From the NCBI GenBank assembly GCA_021789555.1, contig JAJYJK010000005.1:46455-110454 (forward strand): 64,000 nt of DNA, read 5' to 3'. This DNA comes from Nitrospirota bacterium (GTDB taxonomy: Bacteria; Nitrospirota; Thermodesulfovibrionia; Thermodesulfovibrionales; JdFR-88). Under the pieces are notes generated by a model, which saw only the letters and a program-made list of their open reading frames with translations, did no database searches and had not been told where the DNA came from. Below, piece after piece: positions 51,997 through 61,109 of the stretch. A program made the translations under genes and the position numbers. The stretch's first letter is position 1, and every line of letters begins with the position of its first letter.

Positions 51997-53359
51997 CGAA
52001 TATGAGCGCCGGGTCTTCGAGGAACCGGACGACCTGCGATAGAAACGCGGAAGCCTCCGCCCCGTCGGCCACCCTGTGGTCGAAGGTCAGCGAGAGCGGC
52101 AGTATCCTCCTTATCCCGATCTTTCCGGCCCCCCGCGAGCCGATTACCCAGGGCCTTTCGGATATCCTCCCCGTCCCCAGGATGGCCACATCCGGCCAGT
52201 TTATTATCGGTGTGGCGAAGAGGCCCCCGTAATGCCCGTAGTTCGTGATGGTGAAGCTGTTGCCCTTGAGCCGGTCAAGCGAGATCTTCCTCTGCCTTGC
52301 CAGCTCCGAAAGCTCCGCAAGCTCCGAGGCGAGCTCGATAATCGTCTTTTTGTCCACGTCCCTTATGACGGGGACCATGAGCCCCTCCGGGGTATCGACG
52401 GCCACGCCCATATTGATGTATTTTTTCAATACGACCTCTTCACTGCCCTCCGGGCCCTGGAGCGCGGCGTTCAGGCGCGGGTGGTCTTTCAGCGCGTGCC
52501 GGGCGGCCTTGATGAAAAAGGGCATAAACGTCAGATGGATGCCGCGCTCTTTCAGCGGCGTTTTTTCCCGCTCCCGCAGTTCCCATAGCTCCGTGGCGTC
52601 CGCCTCCTCGAAGACGGTGACGGAGACCGTGCCCAGTTGGGTCTTTTTGAGGTTTTTAGCGATGCTCTTTCTGAGCCCCCTCAGGGGCACGCGCTCCACG
52701 GGGCCGAACTCGTCGCCTGCCTCCCTGTAGATTTTTTTTGAGGAAAACCTGATTATGTCCTCCTTTGTGACTGCGCCGCCAGGGCCGGTGCCTTTTATGT
52801 TTTTCAGCGCGGATTCGCTGACGCCCAGCTCCCTGGCCGCCCGCCTTGCGGCGGGCATGACCGGGACGGGCTCCTCTTCCTCATGCTCCGGCAATTCCCC
52901 CATCACGGTGACGGATTTTTTTGCTTCCGGCCCGAATTGTTTTTTCGCCTCCGGCTCTGATCGTTTTTTCGCCTCCGGCTCTGATCGTTTTTTCGCCTCC
53001 GGCTCTGATCGTTTTTTCGCCTCCGGCTCAAAGGGCACCTGGCCGGCGACAAGGAATTTCTCCTCGGCTTCCTCCACCGGTCTTTCCCCCGCCCCGCCCG
53101 TAGCACCCGTTTGCCCGGCCGTAATCTCCGCAAGCGTCATCAATGTGTCGCCCACCTTAGCGGTCTCGCCTTCCTCCTTGTGTATCTTCATTACCCTGCC
53201 GCTTTTCGGGGACGGCATTTCCACGACGGCCTTGTCCGTTTCCACCTCGAGGACGTTCTGGTGCTCGGAGACGGCGTCGCCCTCTTTCACGAGCCATTTG
53301 CGTATCTCGGCTTCCGTTATGCCTTCGCCCAGGTCCGGGAGTTTCACTTCGTATGCCAC
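51983..53359 (-). CDS. Dihydrolipoamide acyltransferase (E2) of pyruvate/2-oxoacid dehydrogenase
   Basis: About 458 residues: lipoyl domain (VLEVETDKAVVEMPSPKSG, lipoyl Lys in TDKAV), a linker with the 8-residue KKRSEPEA repeated four times, a peripheral subunit-binding domain (MPAARRAARELGVSESALKNIKGTGPGGAVTKEDI) and the catalytic domain ending TFDHRVADGAEASAFL. The linker repeats come from a 24-bp DNA repeat (52939-53030). Start: GTG 53359, 2 bases after the E1-beta stop. Substrate is pyruvate or a branched-chain oxoacid; no E3 gene is nearby. Confidence 0.93.
   Translation of the reverse strand: MAYEVKLPDLGEGITEAEIRKWLVKEGDAVSEHQNVLEVETDKAVVEMPSPKSGRVMKIHKEEGETAKVGDTLMTLAEITAGQTGATGGAGERPVEEAEEKFLVAGQVPFEPEAKKRSEPEAKKRSEPEAKKRSEPEAKKQFGPEAKKSVTVMGELPEHEEEEPVPVMPAARRAARELGVSESALKNIKGTGPGGAVTKEDIIRFSSKKIYREAGDEFGPVERVPLRGLRKSIAKNLKKTQLGTVSVTVFEEADATELWELREREKTPLKERGIHLTFMPFFIKAARHALKDHPRLNAALQGPEGSEEVVLKKYINMGVAVDTPEGLMVPVIRDVDKKTIIELASELAELSELARQRKISLDRLKGNSFTITNYGHYGGLFATPIINWPDVAILGTGRISERPWVIGSRGAGKIGIRRILPLSLTFDHRVADGAEASAFLSQVVRFLEDPALIFVESA
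52939..53030. repeat. 24-bp tandem repeat in the E2 linker
   Basis: GTTTTTTCGCCTCCGGCTCT plus GATC repeated three times (52939, 52963, 52987) and a fourth partial copy to 53030. In the minus-strand gene each encodes KKRSEPEA, giving a charged flexible swinging-arm linker. Identical copies mean recent expansion or contraction. Confidence 0.8.
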
Positions 53360-53360
53360 G

Positions 53361-54329
53361 TTAGTATTTAAGGGCCTCCTCAATTGTTTTTCGAATGGTC
53401 CCTATCCCGGGCATGTAAAAATCCTCGAGCCTCGCAAGGGGCATTACAACATCGTAGGCGGCCACGCGCATTACGGGGGCGCGGAGATATGCGATCGCCT
53501 CCTCCGCGAGGCAGGCCGCTATCTCGGAGGCGAAGCCGCACGTCCTGGGGGCCTCCTGCACTATGACGGCGCGCCCTGTTTTCTTGACCGAGGCCATGAC
53601 CGCCTCCTCGTCCCAGGGGCTCAGGCTCTGGAGGTCGATGACATCCGCGTCGAACCCTTCGGCGGCCTTCATGGTTTTCTGGAGCATGCTCCCCCAGGAG
53701 ATGATGGTAAGGCCGCGGCCCTTTCTTGCCATCCTTGCCCTGCCGATGGGGATCGTGTAAGGCCCTTCCGGCACCTCCTCCTTTATCATCCGGTAAAGTC
53801 TTGCCGGTTCCAGGAAAAGGACGGGGTCCGGGTCCCGTATCGCCGATGTCAGGAGGCCTTTGGCGCTGGCGGGGCCGGAGGGCACGACGACCTTCAGGCC
53901 GGGGATGTGGGCGAAGAGGGCCTCGGTGCTCTCCGAGTGGAGCTCGATGGCCTTTATGCCCGCGCCGTAGGGAGTGCGGATGACAAGCGGGCAGGAAAAC
54001 CGTCCGCGGCTGCGCGCGCGGAGCCTCGATGCGTGGCTGGCGAGCTGGTCGAATGCGCCGTAGATGAAACCCATGAACTGGATCTCGGCCACGGGCAGAA
54101 ACCCGAAGGCCGCCATCCCGATGGCGGCCCCGACAATCCCGCACTCCGAAAGCGGGGTGTCCATCACGCGTTCGCCCCCGAATCTCTCGAGCAACCCCTC
54201 GGTGACCCTGAAAACCCCGCCGTTCACGCCCACGTCCTCGCCCAGGACAAGGACGGAGGGGTCTTTTTCCATCTCCTGCCGGAGCGCCATGTTCAGGGCC
54301 TGCACCATATTAACCACCGCCATCGACAA
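53361..54329 (-). CDS. Pyruvate/2-oxoacid dehydrogenase E1 beta
   Basis: 322 residues: N-terminal VNMVQALNMALRQEMEKDPSVLVLGEDVG and the transketolase-type pyrimidine-binding motif PLSECGIVGAAIGMA, a C-terminal domain with IDLQSLSPWDEEAVMASVKKTGRAVIVQEAP and RVAAYDVVMPLARLEDFYMP. It forms the E1 heterotetramer with E1 alpha. The start overlaps the E1 alpha stop by 20 bases. Confidence 0.94.
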   Translation of the reverse strand: MSMAVVNMVQALNMALRQEMEKDPSVLVLGEDVGVNGGVFRVTEGLLERFGGERVMDTPLSECGIVGAAIGMAAFGFLPVAEIQFMGFIYGAFDQLASHASRLRARSRGRFSCPLVIRTPYGAGIKAIELHSESTEALFAHIPGLKVVVPSGPASAKGLLTSAIRDPDPVLFLEPARLYRMIKEEVPEGPYTIPIGRARMARKGRGLTIISWGSMLQKTMKAAEGFDADVIDLQSLSPWDEEAVMASVKKTGRAVIVQEAPRTCGFASEIAACLAEEAIAYLRAPVMRVAAYDVVMPLARLEDFYMPGIGTIRKTIEEALKY

Positions 54330-55380
54330 AACTCCTCATCTCGATGTCCTCCCTCCGGGTCGGCTCCTTGAAGGTGCGGGCGAACATCTCCGAGGGCGGG
54401 GGCGGCCCGATCTCCTCCATCTTGCGGAAGGCCTCATCGAGGGCGCTTTCGTTTTTCTCCTCCAGTTGCCTCTGGTAGTCCTCCGTCAGGAGGCCCTCTT
54501 TTTCCATATAGGTTTTAAGTCTCTTTATCGGGTCTTTTGCCCTCCAGTACTCGACCTCCCTCGCCGGACGGTATCGGGACGAGTCATCGGCCGTGGTGTG
54601 GTCGGAAATCCTGTATGTCTGGCATTCGATAAAAGAGGGGCCTTCGCCGTCCCTGGCTTTATGCAGGGCCTCGCTTGCCGCCCTGTAAACGGCAAAGACG
54701 TCGTTGCCGTCCACCTGGATGCCCGGAAACCCGTATGCAAGGGCTTTTTGCGCGAGGGTCCTCGCGGCAGTCTGTCTTGAAAGCGGCACGGAGATCGCCC
54801 ACTGGTTGTTCTGGCATATGAAGACCACGGGGGCCTTGAAGACGCCGGCCATGTTGAAGGCCTCGTGGAAATCCCCCTTTGAGGTCGCGCCGTCGCCGAA
54901 ATAGACGATGGCGGCCTTCTTCTGTTTTTTCAGCTTCATGGCGATTGCCGCCCCGACCGCGTGGGGCAGATGGGTCGATACGGAGATGCAGATGGGAAAT
55001 ACGCTCAGGTCGTCGGGACATTTCATCCCGCGTTCGTCCCCGGACCAGTACTGGAATAACATAAATATGGGATAGCCCACGGTAATTTGGACGCCCGTCT
55101 CCCTGAAGGACGGAAATATCCAGTCGGATTTTTCCGCGGCGAAGGCGCTTGCGGCCTGGGCCGCCTCCTGCCCTCGGATGGAGGCATAGGTGCCGAGCCT
55201 GCCCTCTCTTTGAAGCCTCAGGGCGCGCTCGTCGAACGCCCTTGACAGCAGCATCTTCTCGTAAATGCCCCTTATGTCGTCGCCGGTCAGAGACGGCATG
55301 AGGGCCTTGTCCGCATTGCCCTCCTCGTCGAGGATTTCAAGGCGCCTTACCTCAAAGGTCGCAATGGTCTTTTCCGCCAT
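54310..55380 (-). CDS. Pyruvate/2-oxoacid dehydrogenase E1 alpha
   Basis: 356 residues with the thiamine diphosphate motif AIVYFGDGATSKGDFHEAFNMAGVF...NNQWAIS and the phosphorylation-loop region YRISDHTTADDSSRYRPAREVEYW. Sequence resembles Gram-positive PdhA and branched-chain E1 alpha; which 2-oxoacid is used is not resolvable here. It opens the PDH-ACD operon. The ATG is at 55380. Confidence 0.94.
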   Translation of the reverse strand: MAEKTIATFEVRRLEILDEEGNADKALMPSLTGDDIRGIYEKMLLSRAFDERALRLQREGRLGTYASIRGQEAAQAASAFAAEKSDWIFPSFRETGVQITVGYPIFMLFQYWSGDERGMKCPDDLSVFPICISVSTHLPHAVGAAIAMKLKKQKKAAIVYFGDGATSKGDFHEAFNMAGVFKAPVVFICQNNQWAISVPLSRQTAARTLAQKALAYGFPGIQVDGNDVFAVYRAASEALHKARDGEGPSFIECQTYRISDHTTADDSSRYRPAREVEYWRAKDPIKRLKTYMEKEGLLTEDYQRQLEEKNESALDEAFRKMEEIGPPPPSEMFARTFKEPTRREDIEMRSFVDGGG

Positions 55381-55463
55381 TTTTTCCTAAGCCAGTCTAT
55401 CAGGGCGGGAGGGGGTTGTCAACGCGAGGCGCGCCCCCCAAAAAACATTTTAACCTGCCCCCC

Positions 55464-55492
55464 TTGACACTCACCGGCCGGTCTGATAAAAC
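55464..55492 (+). promoter_or_regulatory. Sigma-70 type promoter of the repeat-protein gene
   Basis: TTGACA (55464-55469), a 17-base spacer and TAAAAC (55487-55492), followed by a leader of about 150 bases. A convincing promoter for the gene at 55650, and divergent from the PDH operon. Confidence 0.5.
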
Positions 55493-55649
55493 GTGATTAA
55501 AGGTACTGCCTTTTCCCGAGCGTCCCCCCACTTCCGGAAATTTCATCCTGGAGTGAATGCAAAATCGAAAGACAATTATCGCGGCAGACCGGGAGTCGTT
55601 TGACTCCGGGTTCGAGAGTAAAAACACCCCACAAAAGGAGAAAAAGAGT

Positions 55650-56180
55650 ATGAAAACAAGATTTGCCATCGTAACGGCGCTTGTCTTCGCGCTCGCGCTA
55701 TTGCTTGGCGCGATGACGGGCTTGGCCCAGGATGAAAACTCCGGCCAGACGGACCAGGGGATCGAGAACACCCCGGGCGGCGGCGCTTCCAACACCCCCA
55801 AGCCCTATGAGCGTCACGTGGGCGGCGTTATCCATCAGGCCCGCGGCGCGGTCCGCGTCCTTACTGCTGAAGACACGGGCGGCGGAATGGAAAACACCCC
55901 GGGAGGCGGCACCTCTAACACCCCCAAGCCCTATGAGCGCCGCCAGCTCCGGAGCGCGGCCCAGTTGTTTGCCCAGGCCAATATGGGCGGCGGCATGTCC
56001 AATGCACCGGGCACCGAGACCCTCCCCACACTAAGCGGCAACAAGACCGGGGAATTTACCGCCACGGTGAAGTCCGACGCCCAGAAGGTATGCGATGAGG
56101 TGGCCATGCAAAACGGCAAGAGTTCCTGCACGGCCGAGGCGGGCGCCGGCACGAACATGTGGTATTGCGAGTGCAAATGA
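55650..56180 (+). CDS. Secreted protein with ENTPGGG-SNTPKPYER repeats, unknown
   Basis: 176 residues. Signal peptide (MKTRFAIVTALVFALALLLGAMTGLA), then two near-identical 17-residue units (IENTPGGGASNTPKPYERH and MENTPGGGTSNTPKPYERR, about 40 residues apart), a third degenerate one (GGGMSNAPGTETLPT), and a C-terminal domain with four cysteines (KVCDEV, SSCTAE, WYCECK). The repeats are rich in Gly, Pro and Asn, suggesting a disordered exported or surface protein. AAAGGAG lies 7 bases before the ATG. Not recognised as any family. Confidence 0.7.
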   Translation: MKTRFAIVTALVFALALLLGAMTGLAQDENSGQTDQGIENTPGGGASNTPKPYERHVGGVIHQARGAVRVLTAEDTGGGMENTPGGGTSNTPKPYERRQLRSAAQLFAQANMGGGMSNAPGTETLPTLSGNKTGEFTATVKSDAQKVCDEVAMQNGKSSCTAEAGAGTNMWYCECK

Positions 56181-56199
56181 GAAAATGAAAGCTCCGGGT

Positions 56200-56223
56200 G
56201 CGGGCCCTCATGATGGGCCCGCG
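56200..56223 (+). terminator. Hairpin downstream of the repeat-protein gene
   Basis: GCGGGCCC-TCATGAT-GGGCCCGC starts about 20 bases after the stop at 56180. No T run follows, so it is a 3' stability hairpin rather than a full intrinsic terminator. Confidence 0.4.
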
Positions 56224-56369
56224 CTTCAGGTGTGCCGAAGCTCTGGTACTGCGTCTGCAAGTGAAAAATCCGCAGGCTTTTGGCATGATAAAAATGGAGG
56301 CCACCCTTCTTTTCCTTCTTGCCCCGTTTTTTACATGACACCAGCTCAAAGACAAGACGCCTTCCGGAA

Positions 56370-56415
56370 ATTGAAGGCCCTCCGGACACCGTTCCGGCGG
56401 ACCTTCAATTTTTTT
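56370..56415 (+). terminator. Rho-independent terminator
   Basis: ATTGAAGGCCCTCCGGA and TCCGGCGGACCTTCAAT form a near-perfect 17-bp hairpin with a 6-base loop, followed by six Ts. It lies about 190 bases after the repeat-protein stop; the stretch 56224-56369 has no clear gene and may be a long 3' UTR. Confidence 0.7.
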
Positions 56416-56480
56416 GGGCAATTTTTTTGGGGGCCATCCTTTTTTCAATCCGCTATAATGAGGGCGGAAAGGGGAGGGGA

Positions 56481-57014
56481 ATGTCCTATTTCATAAGGCG
56501 AATGGTCCGTGCGGCCCGCCTGGAGGCAAACCTTTATGCCGAGGTCAAGGCAGACAGGAATGCCACGGGCCAGGCGATTGCCGTCGTGGCGCTCTCCAGC
56601 ATCGCGGCCGGAGTGGGGTCAATCCCGAGGGGAGGGCCGGCCGGGATTGCCGTTTCGACTGTCTCGGCCCTTATAAGCTGGTTTATCTGGTCGTTGCTGG
56701 TTTACGTGATAGGGACAAAGGTCCTGCCGGAGCCGCGGACCGGCTCGGATTTTCCCGCGGTGCTCCGGGCCGCGGGCTTCGCGGCCGCGCCGGGCCTTAT
56801 CCGGGCCCTGGGCGTGATCCCGGGCGTAACGGCCTTTGTCTTTCTCGTTGCCGCCTTCTGGATGATAGCGGCCATGGTAATAGCCGTGCGCCAGGCCCTC
56901 GATTACGGAAGCTCCTGGCGGGCCGCCGCCGTCTCCGTCCTTAGCTGGCTGATACAGGCCCTTATAACCGGCGGCCTCATGTACATGGCCCAGGGGCCGA
57001 TGGCCCAGAAGTAG
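56481..57014 (+). CDS. YIP1-family membrane protein
   Basis: About 177 residues with five membrane helices after an N-terminal amphipathic region; the fold and motifs (SWFIWSLLVYVIGTKVLPEPRT, VLRAAGFAAAPGLIRAL) match the Yip1 family, best known in eukaryotic membrane trafficking but common in bacteria with unknown function. A -10-like TATAAT (56454-56459) and GGGGAGGGGA lie just upstream, so the leader is short. Confidence 0.75.
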   Translation: MSYFIRRMVRAARLEANLYAEVKADRNATGQAIAVVALSSIAAGVGSIPRGGPAGIAVSTVSALISWFIWSLLVYVIGTKVLPEPRTGSDFPAVLRAAGFAAAPGLIRALGVIPGVTAFVFLVAAFWMIAAMVIAVRQALDYGSSWRAAAVSVLSWLIQALITGGLMYMAQGPMAQK

Positions 57015-57081
57015 ATTTATCCTGCGAGGATTTAGCGCCGCATCCAGCGGCACGAGACCATCACGGAAAACTCCGTTGTAA

Positions 57082-58272
57082 TCAGTTTGCCGTTACCAGT
57101 TTGAATGTATGCCGCGCAATGACCAGGTCCTCGTTGGTCGGAATTATCATCACTTTGCATGGGCTTGCCGGCCCGGAAATAACGGCGGAGTGGGCCCCGT
57201 TTTTATCCGGGTCCAGCCCGTTTCTATCCGGATCCAGATGAATGCCCAGGTGCTCGAGCCCCCGGCAGATGTCCTGCCGGACCGGGGCCGCCCTTTCCCC
57301 TATGCCGCCCGTGAACACAAGCGTATCGAGGCCTCCCAGGACGGCGGCCAGCGCGCCCAAATGTCTTCGCGCATGGTAACAGAACATATCCACGGCCAAA
57401 GCGGCGCGGGGGTCGTCCCTCCTGCGGTCCAAAAGCGTCTTCATGTCCGGACTGATGCCCGAGACCCCGAGGAGCCCGGCCTGGTGGTTTACCAGGCGCG
57501 CCATCTTCTGCGCGTCATATTTTTTTTCGGCCATCAGATAAAGCAGGACGCCGGGGTCCAGGTCCCCGCTCCGCGTCCCCATCATGAAGCCCCCGGTGGG
57601 AGTAAAGCCCATGGTGGTATCCAGGGGCAGGCCGTTTTTGACCGCGGCCATGCTCGCCCCGTTGCCCAGGTGCGCGATAACGAGCCGCCCCGGTTTCTCC
57701 GCCGCCAGTGCGCTCAGGATGTATTCATACGAGAGGCCGTGAAAACCGTAGCGCCGCACGCCCTCGTCCCAAAAGGAGCCGGGGAGGGGAAAGCGCTGGG
57801 CGACCTCGGGCATCCGGCGGTGGAATGCGGTGTCGAAACAGGCGACCTGCGGGATTTCCGGGAAATGGCTGGCGACGGCCTCCATGCACCTGATTTCATA
57901 AGGCAGGTGCAGCGGGGCGAAATGGACAAGCCCTTTCAGCTCTTCCAGGAGGCGCGGCCCTATTATCGCCGGGCTCGCGTGGGCCGGCCCGCCGTGCACG
58001 ACGCGGTGCCCCACGGCGGAGGGCCTCGGAAGGGCCAGCCTCTTCAGGGCTGAAAAGACCGCGCTTACCGCCGTCTCGTGCTCCCTGAATTCGCCCTGCG
58101 CGTCTTCGAGGACCCGGCCTTCCGGGTCACGCATCCGGAACCGTCCGCCCCTAAGAGCTATCCGCTCCACCTCTCCCCTGGCCAGCAGCGTCTCTTTTTC
58201 GCCCATGAGAAAGAGCGAAAATTTCAGGGAAGAGGAACCCAGATTGAAACTAAGTATGGGCTGCGCGCTTAT
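57082..58272 (-). CDS. ackA: Acetate kinase with a non-canonical start
   Basis: Makes acetate and ATP from acetyl phosphate. Family motifs are present: [12 protein letters not shown] at the N terminus, [60 protein letters not shown] and [15 protein letters not shown] ending. The conserved N terminus lies upstream of the first ATG (58206), and back to the in-frame stop at 58275 there is no ATG, GTG or TTG. An ATA at 58272 overlaps the phosphoketolase stop (ATAA) just as ATGA overlaps do elsewhere, giving 396 residues, normal for AckA. A sequencing error cannot be excluded. Confidence 0.88.
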   Translation of the reverse strand: MSAQPILSFNLGSSSLKFSLFLMGEKETLLARGEVERIALRGGRFRMRDPEGRVLEDAQGEFREHETAVSAVFSALKRLALPRPSAVGHRVVHGGPAHASPAIIGPRLLEELKGLVHFAPLHLPYEIRCMEAVASHFPEIPQVACFDTAFHRRMPEVAQRFPLPGSFWDEGVRRYGFHGLSYEYILSALAAEKPGRLVIAHLGNGASMAAVKNGLPLDTTMGFTPTGGFMMGTRSGDLDPGVLLYLMAEKKYDAQKMARLVNHQAGLLGVSGISPDMKTLLDRRRDDPRAALAVDMFCYHARRHLGALAAVLGGLDTLVFTGGIGERAAPVRQDICRGLEHLGIHLDPDRNGLDPDKNGAHSAVISGPASPCKVMIIPTNEDLVIARHTFKLVTAN

Positions 58273-60635
58273 TTATCGCCGCCTTTCCAGCGCCAGTCCC
58301 TTATCTCCGGCATGTCCTGCCCGTACCTGGATATGTATTGCCTGTGGTCGATGAGCTTGTCGCGTATCTCCTGCCTGGCATAGGCCGCGATATTGCCGAG
58401 CCCCGGCACGCGGTCGATCACGTCGCAGACGAGATGGAACCTGTCGAGGTCGTTTCGCACGGTCATGTCGAAGGGGGTGGTCGTCGTGCCTTCCTCCTTG
58501 TATCCGCGCACGTGGAGGTTCCCGTGGTTTGTCCTCCGGTAGGTCAGGCGGTGGATGAGCCACGGGTATCCGTGATAGGCGAAGATTATGGGCCTGTCTG
58601 CGGTAAAGAGGATGTCGAAATCCCTGGCGGAGAGGCCGTGCGGGTGCTCTTCCCGGGGCTGGAGCGTCATCAGGTCCACCACGTTTATCACGCGTATTTT
58701 CAGGGCCGGCGCATATTGCCGCAGCAGTTCGACGGCGGCCAGGGTTTCAAGCGTCGGAACGTCCCCGGCGCACGCCATCACCACATCGGGCTCGGAACCC
58801 TTGTCGTTGCTCGCCCATTCCCAGATGCCAATCCCCCCGGTGCAGTGCCGGACGGCGGAGTCCATGTCCAGCCACTGCTGCTCCTGCTGTTTGCCGGCCA
58901 CAACTACATTTATATAATTCCGGCTCCTCAGGCAGTGGTCGGTTACGGAGAGCAGCGTGTTGGCGTCCGGCGGGAAGTAGACCCTCACGATATCGGCCTT
59001 CTTGTTCACGACGTGGTCGATGAACCCAGGGTCCTGGTGCGAGAAGCCGTTGTGGTCCTGCCGCCAGACATGCGATGTAAGCAGATAGTTCAGGGAGGCG
59101 ATGGGGCGCCTCCAGGGGATTTCCCTGGTGGTCACTTTCAGCCACTTGGCGTGCTGGTTGAACATCGAGTCCACGATGTGGATGAAGGCTTCGTAGCAGG
59201 AGAAGAGCCCGTGGCGGCCGGTGAGCAGGTAGCCTTCGAGCCAGCCCTGGCAGGTATGTTCGCTCAGTATCTCCATCACCCTGCCGTCCGGGGAGAGATG
59301 GACGTCCTCCGGGATGGTTTCGGCCATCCATGCCCTGCCGGTGACTTCAAATAAGGCGTCCAGCCGGTTCGAGGCCGTTTCATCCGGCCCCATCACCCTG
59401 AAATTCCGCGCGCCTTTGTTCATATCCATTATGTCCCGCAGGAAGCGGCCCATTACCCTGGTGGCCTCCGCCTGCGCCAGGCCCGGCCCGGGGACATCCA
59501 CGGCATACTGCCTGAAATCGGGCATCCTGAGGTCTCTCAGCAGGAGCCCGCCGTTTGCATGAGGGTTTGCGCCCATGCGGCGTTGCCCTTTCGGGGCCAG
59601 TTCGGCCAGTTCCGGCATCAATCCGCCGTCCGCATCGAAAAGCTCTTCGGGCCTGTAGCTTTTCATCCAGTCCTCGAGTATCTTTATGTGCCCCGGCTTT
59701 TTGTCCATGTCGGCAACCGGGACCTGATGCGCCCGCCAGAAACCTTCCGTCTTCAAGCCGTCCACTACCTTTGGCCCGGTCCAGCCCTTGGGCGTCCGCA
59801 GGATGATCATGGGCCAGCGCGGGCGTTCGGCAACGCCGCTGCCGCGGGCTTTTTCCTGGATCGTCTTTATCTGTCCGATCACCGCGTCCAATGTCTCCGC
59901 CATCAACTGGTGCATGGGCTCGGGGTCGGACCCTTCGACAAAAAAAGGCCTGTAGCCGTAGCCCGCAAACAGGTCTTCCAACTCCTCGTGGCTGATGCGG
60001 GCCAGGACCGCGGGGTTTGCAATCTTGTACCCGTTTAGGTGCAGGATGGGGAGCACGGCCCCGTCGGTGACCGGGTTCAAAAACTTGTTCGAGTGCCAGG
60101 CCGTAGCCAGCGGGCCGGTCTCGGCCTCTCCATCGCCGACAACGCACGCCACGATGAGGTCCGGGTTGTCGAAGGCGGCCCCGTATGCGTGAGACACGGC
60201 ATAGCCCAATTCCCCGCCTTCGTGTATGGAGCCGGGGGTCTCGGGGGCCGCGTGGCTGGGGATGCCCCCCGGAAACGAGAACTGCCTGAACAGCTTTTTC
60301 ATGCCCCCGGCGTCCTGGGAGATGTCGGGGTATATCTCAGTGTAAGCGCCTTCGAGATAGGTGTTGGCTACAAGCCCCGGCCCGCCATGGCCGGGCCCCG
60401 CGACATAGATAACGTTGAGATCATGCGCCTTGATCACGCGGTTTAGGTGGGCGTAGATGAAATTAAGGCCCGGGGTAGTCCCCCAGTGCCCAAGCAGCCT
60501 GGGTTTGATGTGGTCCAACGTCAGGGGCTCTTTTAGCAACGGGTTATCGTACAGGTAGATTTGCCCGGCTGAGAGATAATTCGCGGCACGCCAGTAAGCG
60601 TTTATAAGCCTCAACTGATCACCCGTTAAAATCAT
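58269..60635 (-). CDS. xfp: Xylulose-5-phosphate/fructose-6-phosphate phosphoketolase
   Basis: Splits xylulose-5-phosphate or fructose-6-phosphate with phosphate to give acetyl phosphate and a shorter sugar phosphate. About 788 residues with the thiamine diphosphate-binding [45 protein letters not shown] region, [13 protein letters not shown], and C-terminal [43 protein letters not shown], all diagnostic of XFP. GGAGGA sits nine bases before the third in-frame ATG (60635), the best start; 60644 and 60641 are also possible. It precedes ackA with a coupled overlap. Confidence 0.95.
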   Translation of the reverse strand: MILTGDQLRLINAYWRAANYLSAGQIYLYDNPLLKEPLTLDHIKPRLLGHWGTTPGLNFIYAHLNRVIKAHDLNVIYVAGPGHGGPGLVANTYLEGAYTEIYPDISQDAGGMKKLFRQFSFPGGIPSHAAPETPGSIHEGGELGYAVSHAYGAAFDNPDLIVACVVGDGEAETGPLATAWHSNKFLNPVTDGAVLPILHLNGYKIANPAVLARISHEELEDLFAGYGYRPFFVEGSDPEPMHQLMAETLDAVIGQIKTIQEKARGSGVAERPRWPMIILRTPKGWTGPKVVDGLKTEGFWRAHQVPVADMDKKPGHIKILEDWMKSYRPEELFDADGGLMPELAELAPKGQRRMGANPHANGGLLLRDLRMPDFRQYAVDVPGPGLAQAEATRVMGRFLRDIMDMNKGARNFRVMGPDETASNRLDALFEVTGRAWMAETIPEDVHLSPDGRVMEILSEHTCQGWLEGYLLTGRHGLFSCYEAFIHIVDSMFNQHAKWLKVTTREIPWRRPIASLNYLLTSHVWRQDHNGFSHQDPGFIDHVVNKKADIVRVYFPPDANTLLSVTDHCLRSRNYINVVVAGKQQEQQWLDMDSAVRHCTGGIGIWEWASNDKGSEPDVVMACAGDVPTLETLAAVELLRQYAPALKIRVINVVDLMTLQPREEHPHGLSARDFDILFTADRPIIFAYHGYPWLIHRLTYRRTNHGNLHVRGYKEEGTTTTPFDMTVRNDLDRFHLVCDVIDRVPGLGNIAAYARQEIRDKLIDHRQYISRYGQDMPEIRDWRWKGGDK

Positions 60636-60870
60636 CTTCATCATTCCTCCGCCGGCTCCAGGCGATTTTGCCCTCCGTTTTAAAGGTCTTCCCGCAAGGA
60701 CGCGGCGCATTGCTTAAAACTCTCGTGTAAAACTCCCCGCAAGAAGCTGCGCCGTTTTATCCGCAGATGAATCCAGTATTGCCATCATCAGGGGCTTTGT
60801 CAACAGGAATCTTTCCGTTCTGTCCATTTACTTGCCACGGGGAAGAACACCGTGGGGTAGATCAGATCAA

Positions 60871-60900
60871 TTGACATTCCGGCCGCCTTGCAGTTAACAT
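60871..60900 (+). promoter_or_regulatory. Promoter of the riboswitch-kimA unit
   Basis: TTGACA (60871-60876) with TTAACA or TAACAT (60894-60900) 17-18 bases away. Transcription would start at about 60907, right at the beginning of the riboswitch. Confidence 0.5.
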
Positions 60901-60907
60901 CTCATTT

Positions 60908-61034
60908 ACAGCCTAAATTCCGCCAAACGGCGGATGCGGGGGAACCGGAGTCCGGGGCGAATTCCTTTACAGGAAAGGGTACTTCCAGCCCGAGCCCGTC
61001 AGCTAACCTCGCAGGCGAAGTGGAGGAGAGATTA
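60908..61034 (+). promoter_or_regulatory. c-di-AMP riboswitch (ydaO-yuaA class)
   Basis: Contains the diagnostic blocks in order: GCGGGGGAACC, TCCGGGGCGAA, GGAAAGGGTACTTCC, GCCCGAGCCCGTCAGCTAACC, TCGCAGGCGAAGTGGAGGAGAG. CCGTCAGCTAACCTCG in particular matches the near-invariant core of the ydaO motif. This RNA binds c-di-AMP and usually shuts off potassium or osmolyte uptake; the downstream gene is a KimA-type potassium transporter, the classic target. Confidence 0.92.
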
Positions 61035-61109
61035 TGACTAGCATATGCCAGGACTGCCGTAATTCGTCCTTTCTTCACGGTGCATCCCCCCGCCTTTTTG
61101 GTGCATTCA

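Noticed and set aside
52939..53030. CRISPR-like array
   Set aside because: The units are contiguous 24-mers without spacers, in frame within the E2 linker.
52755..54371. A 538-codon open frame on the plus strand
   Set aside because: It lies opposite E2 and E1 beta; codon bias and homology favour the minus-strand genes.
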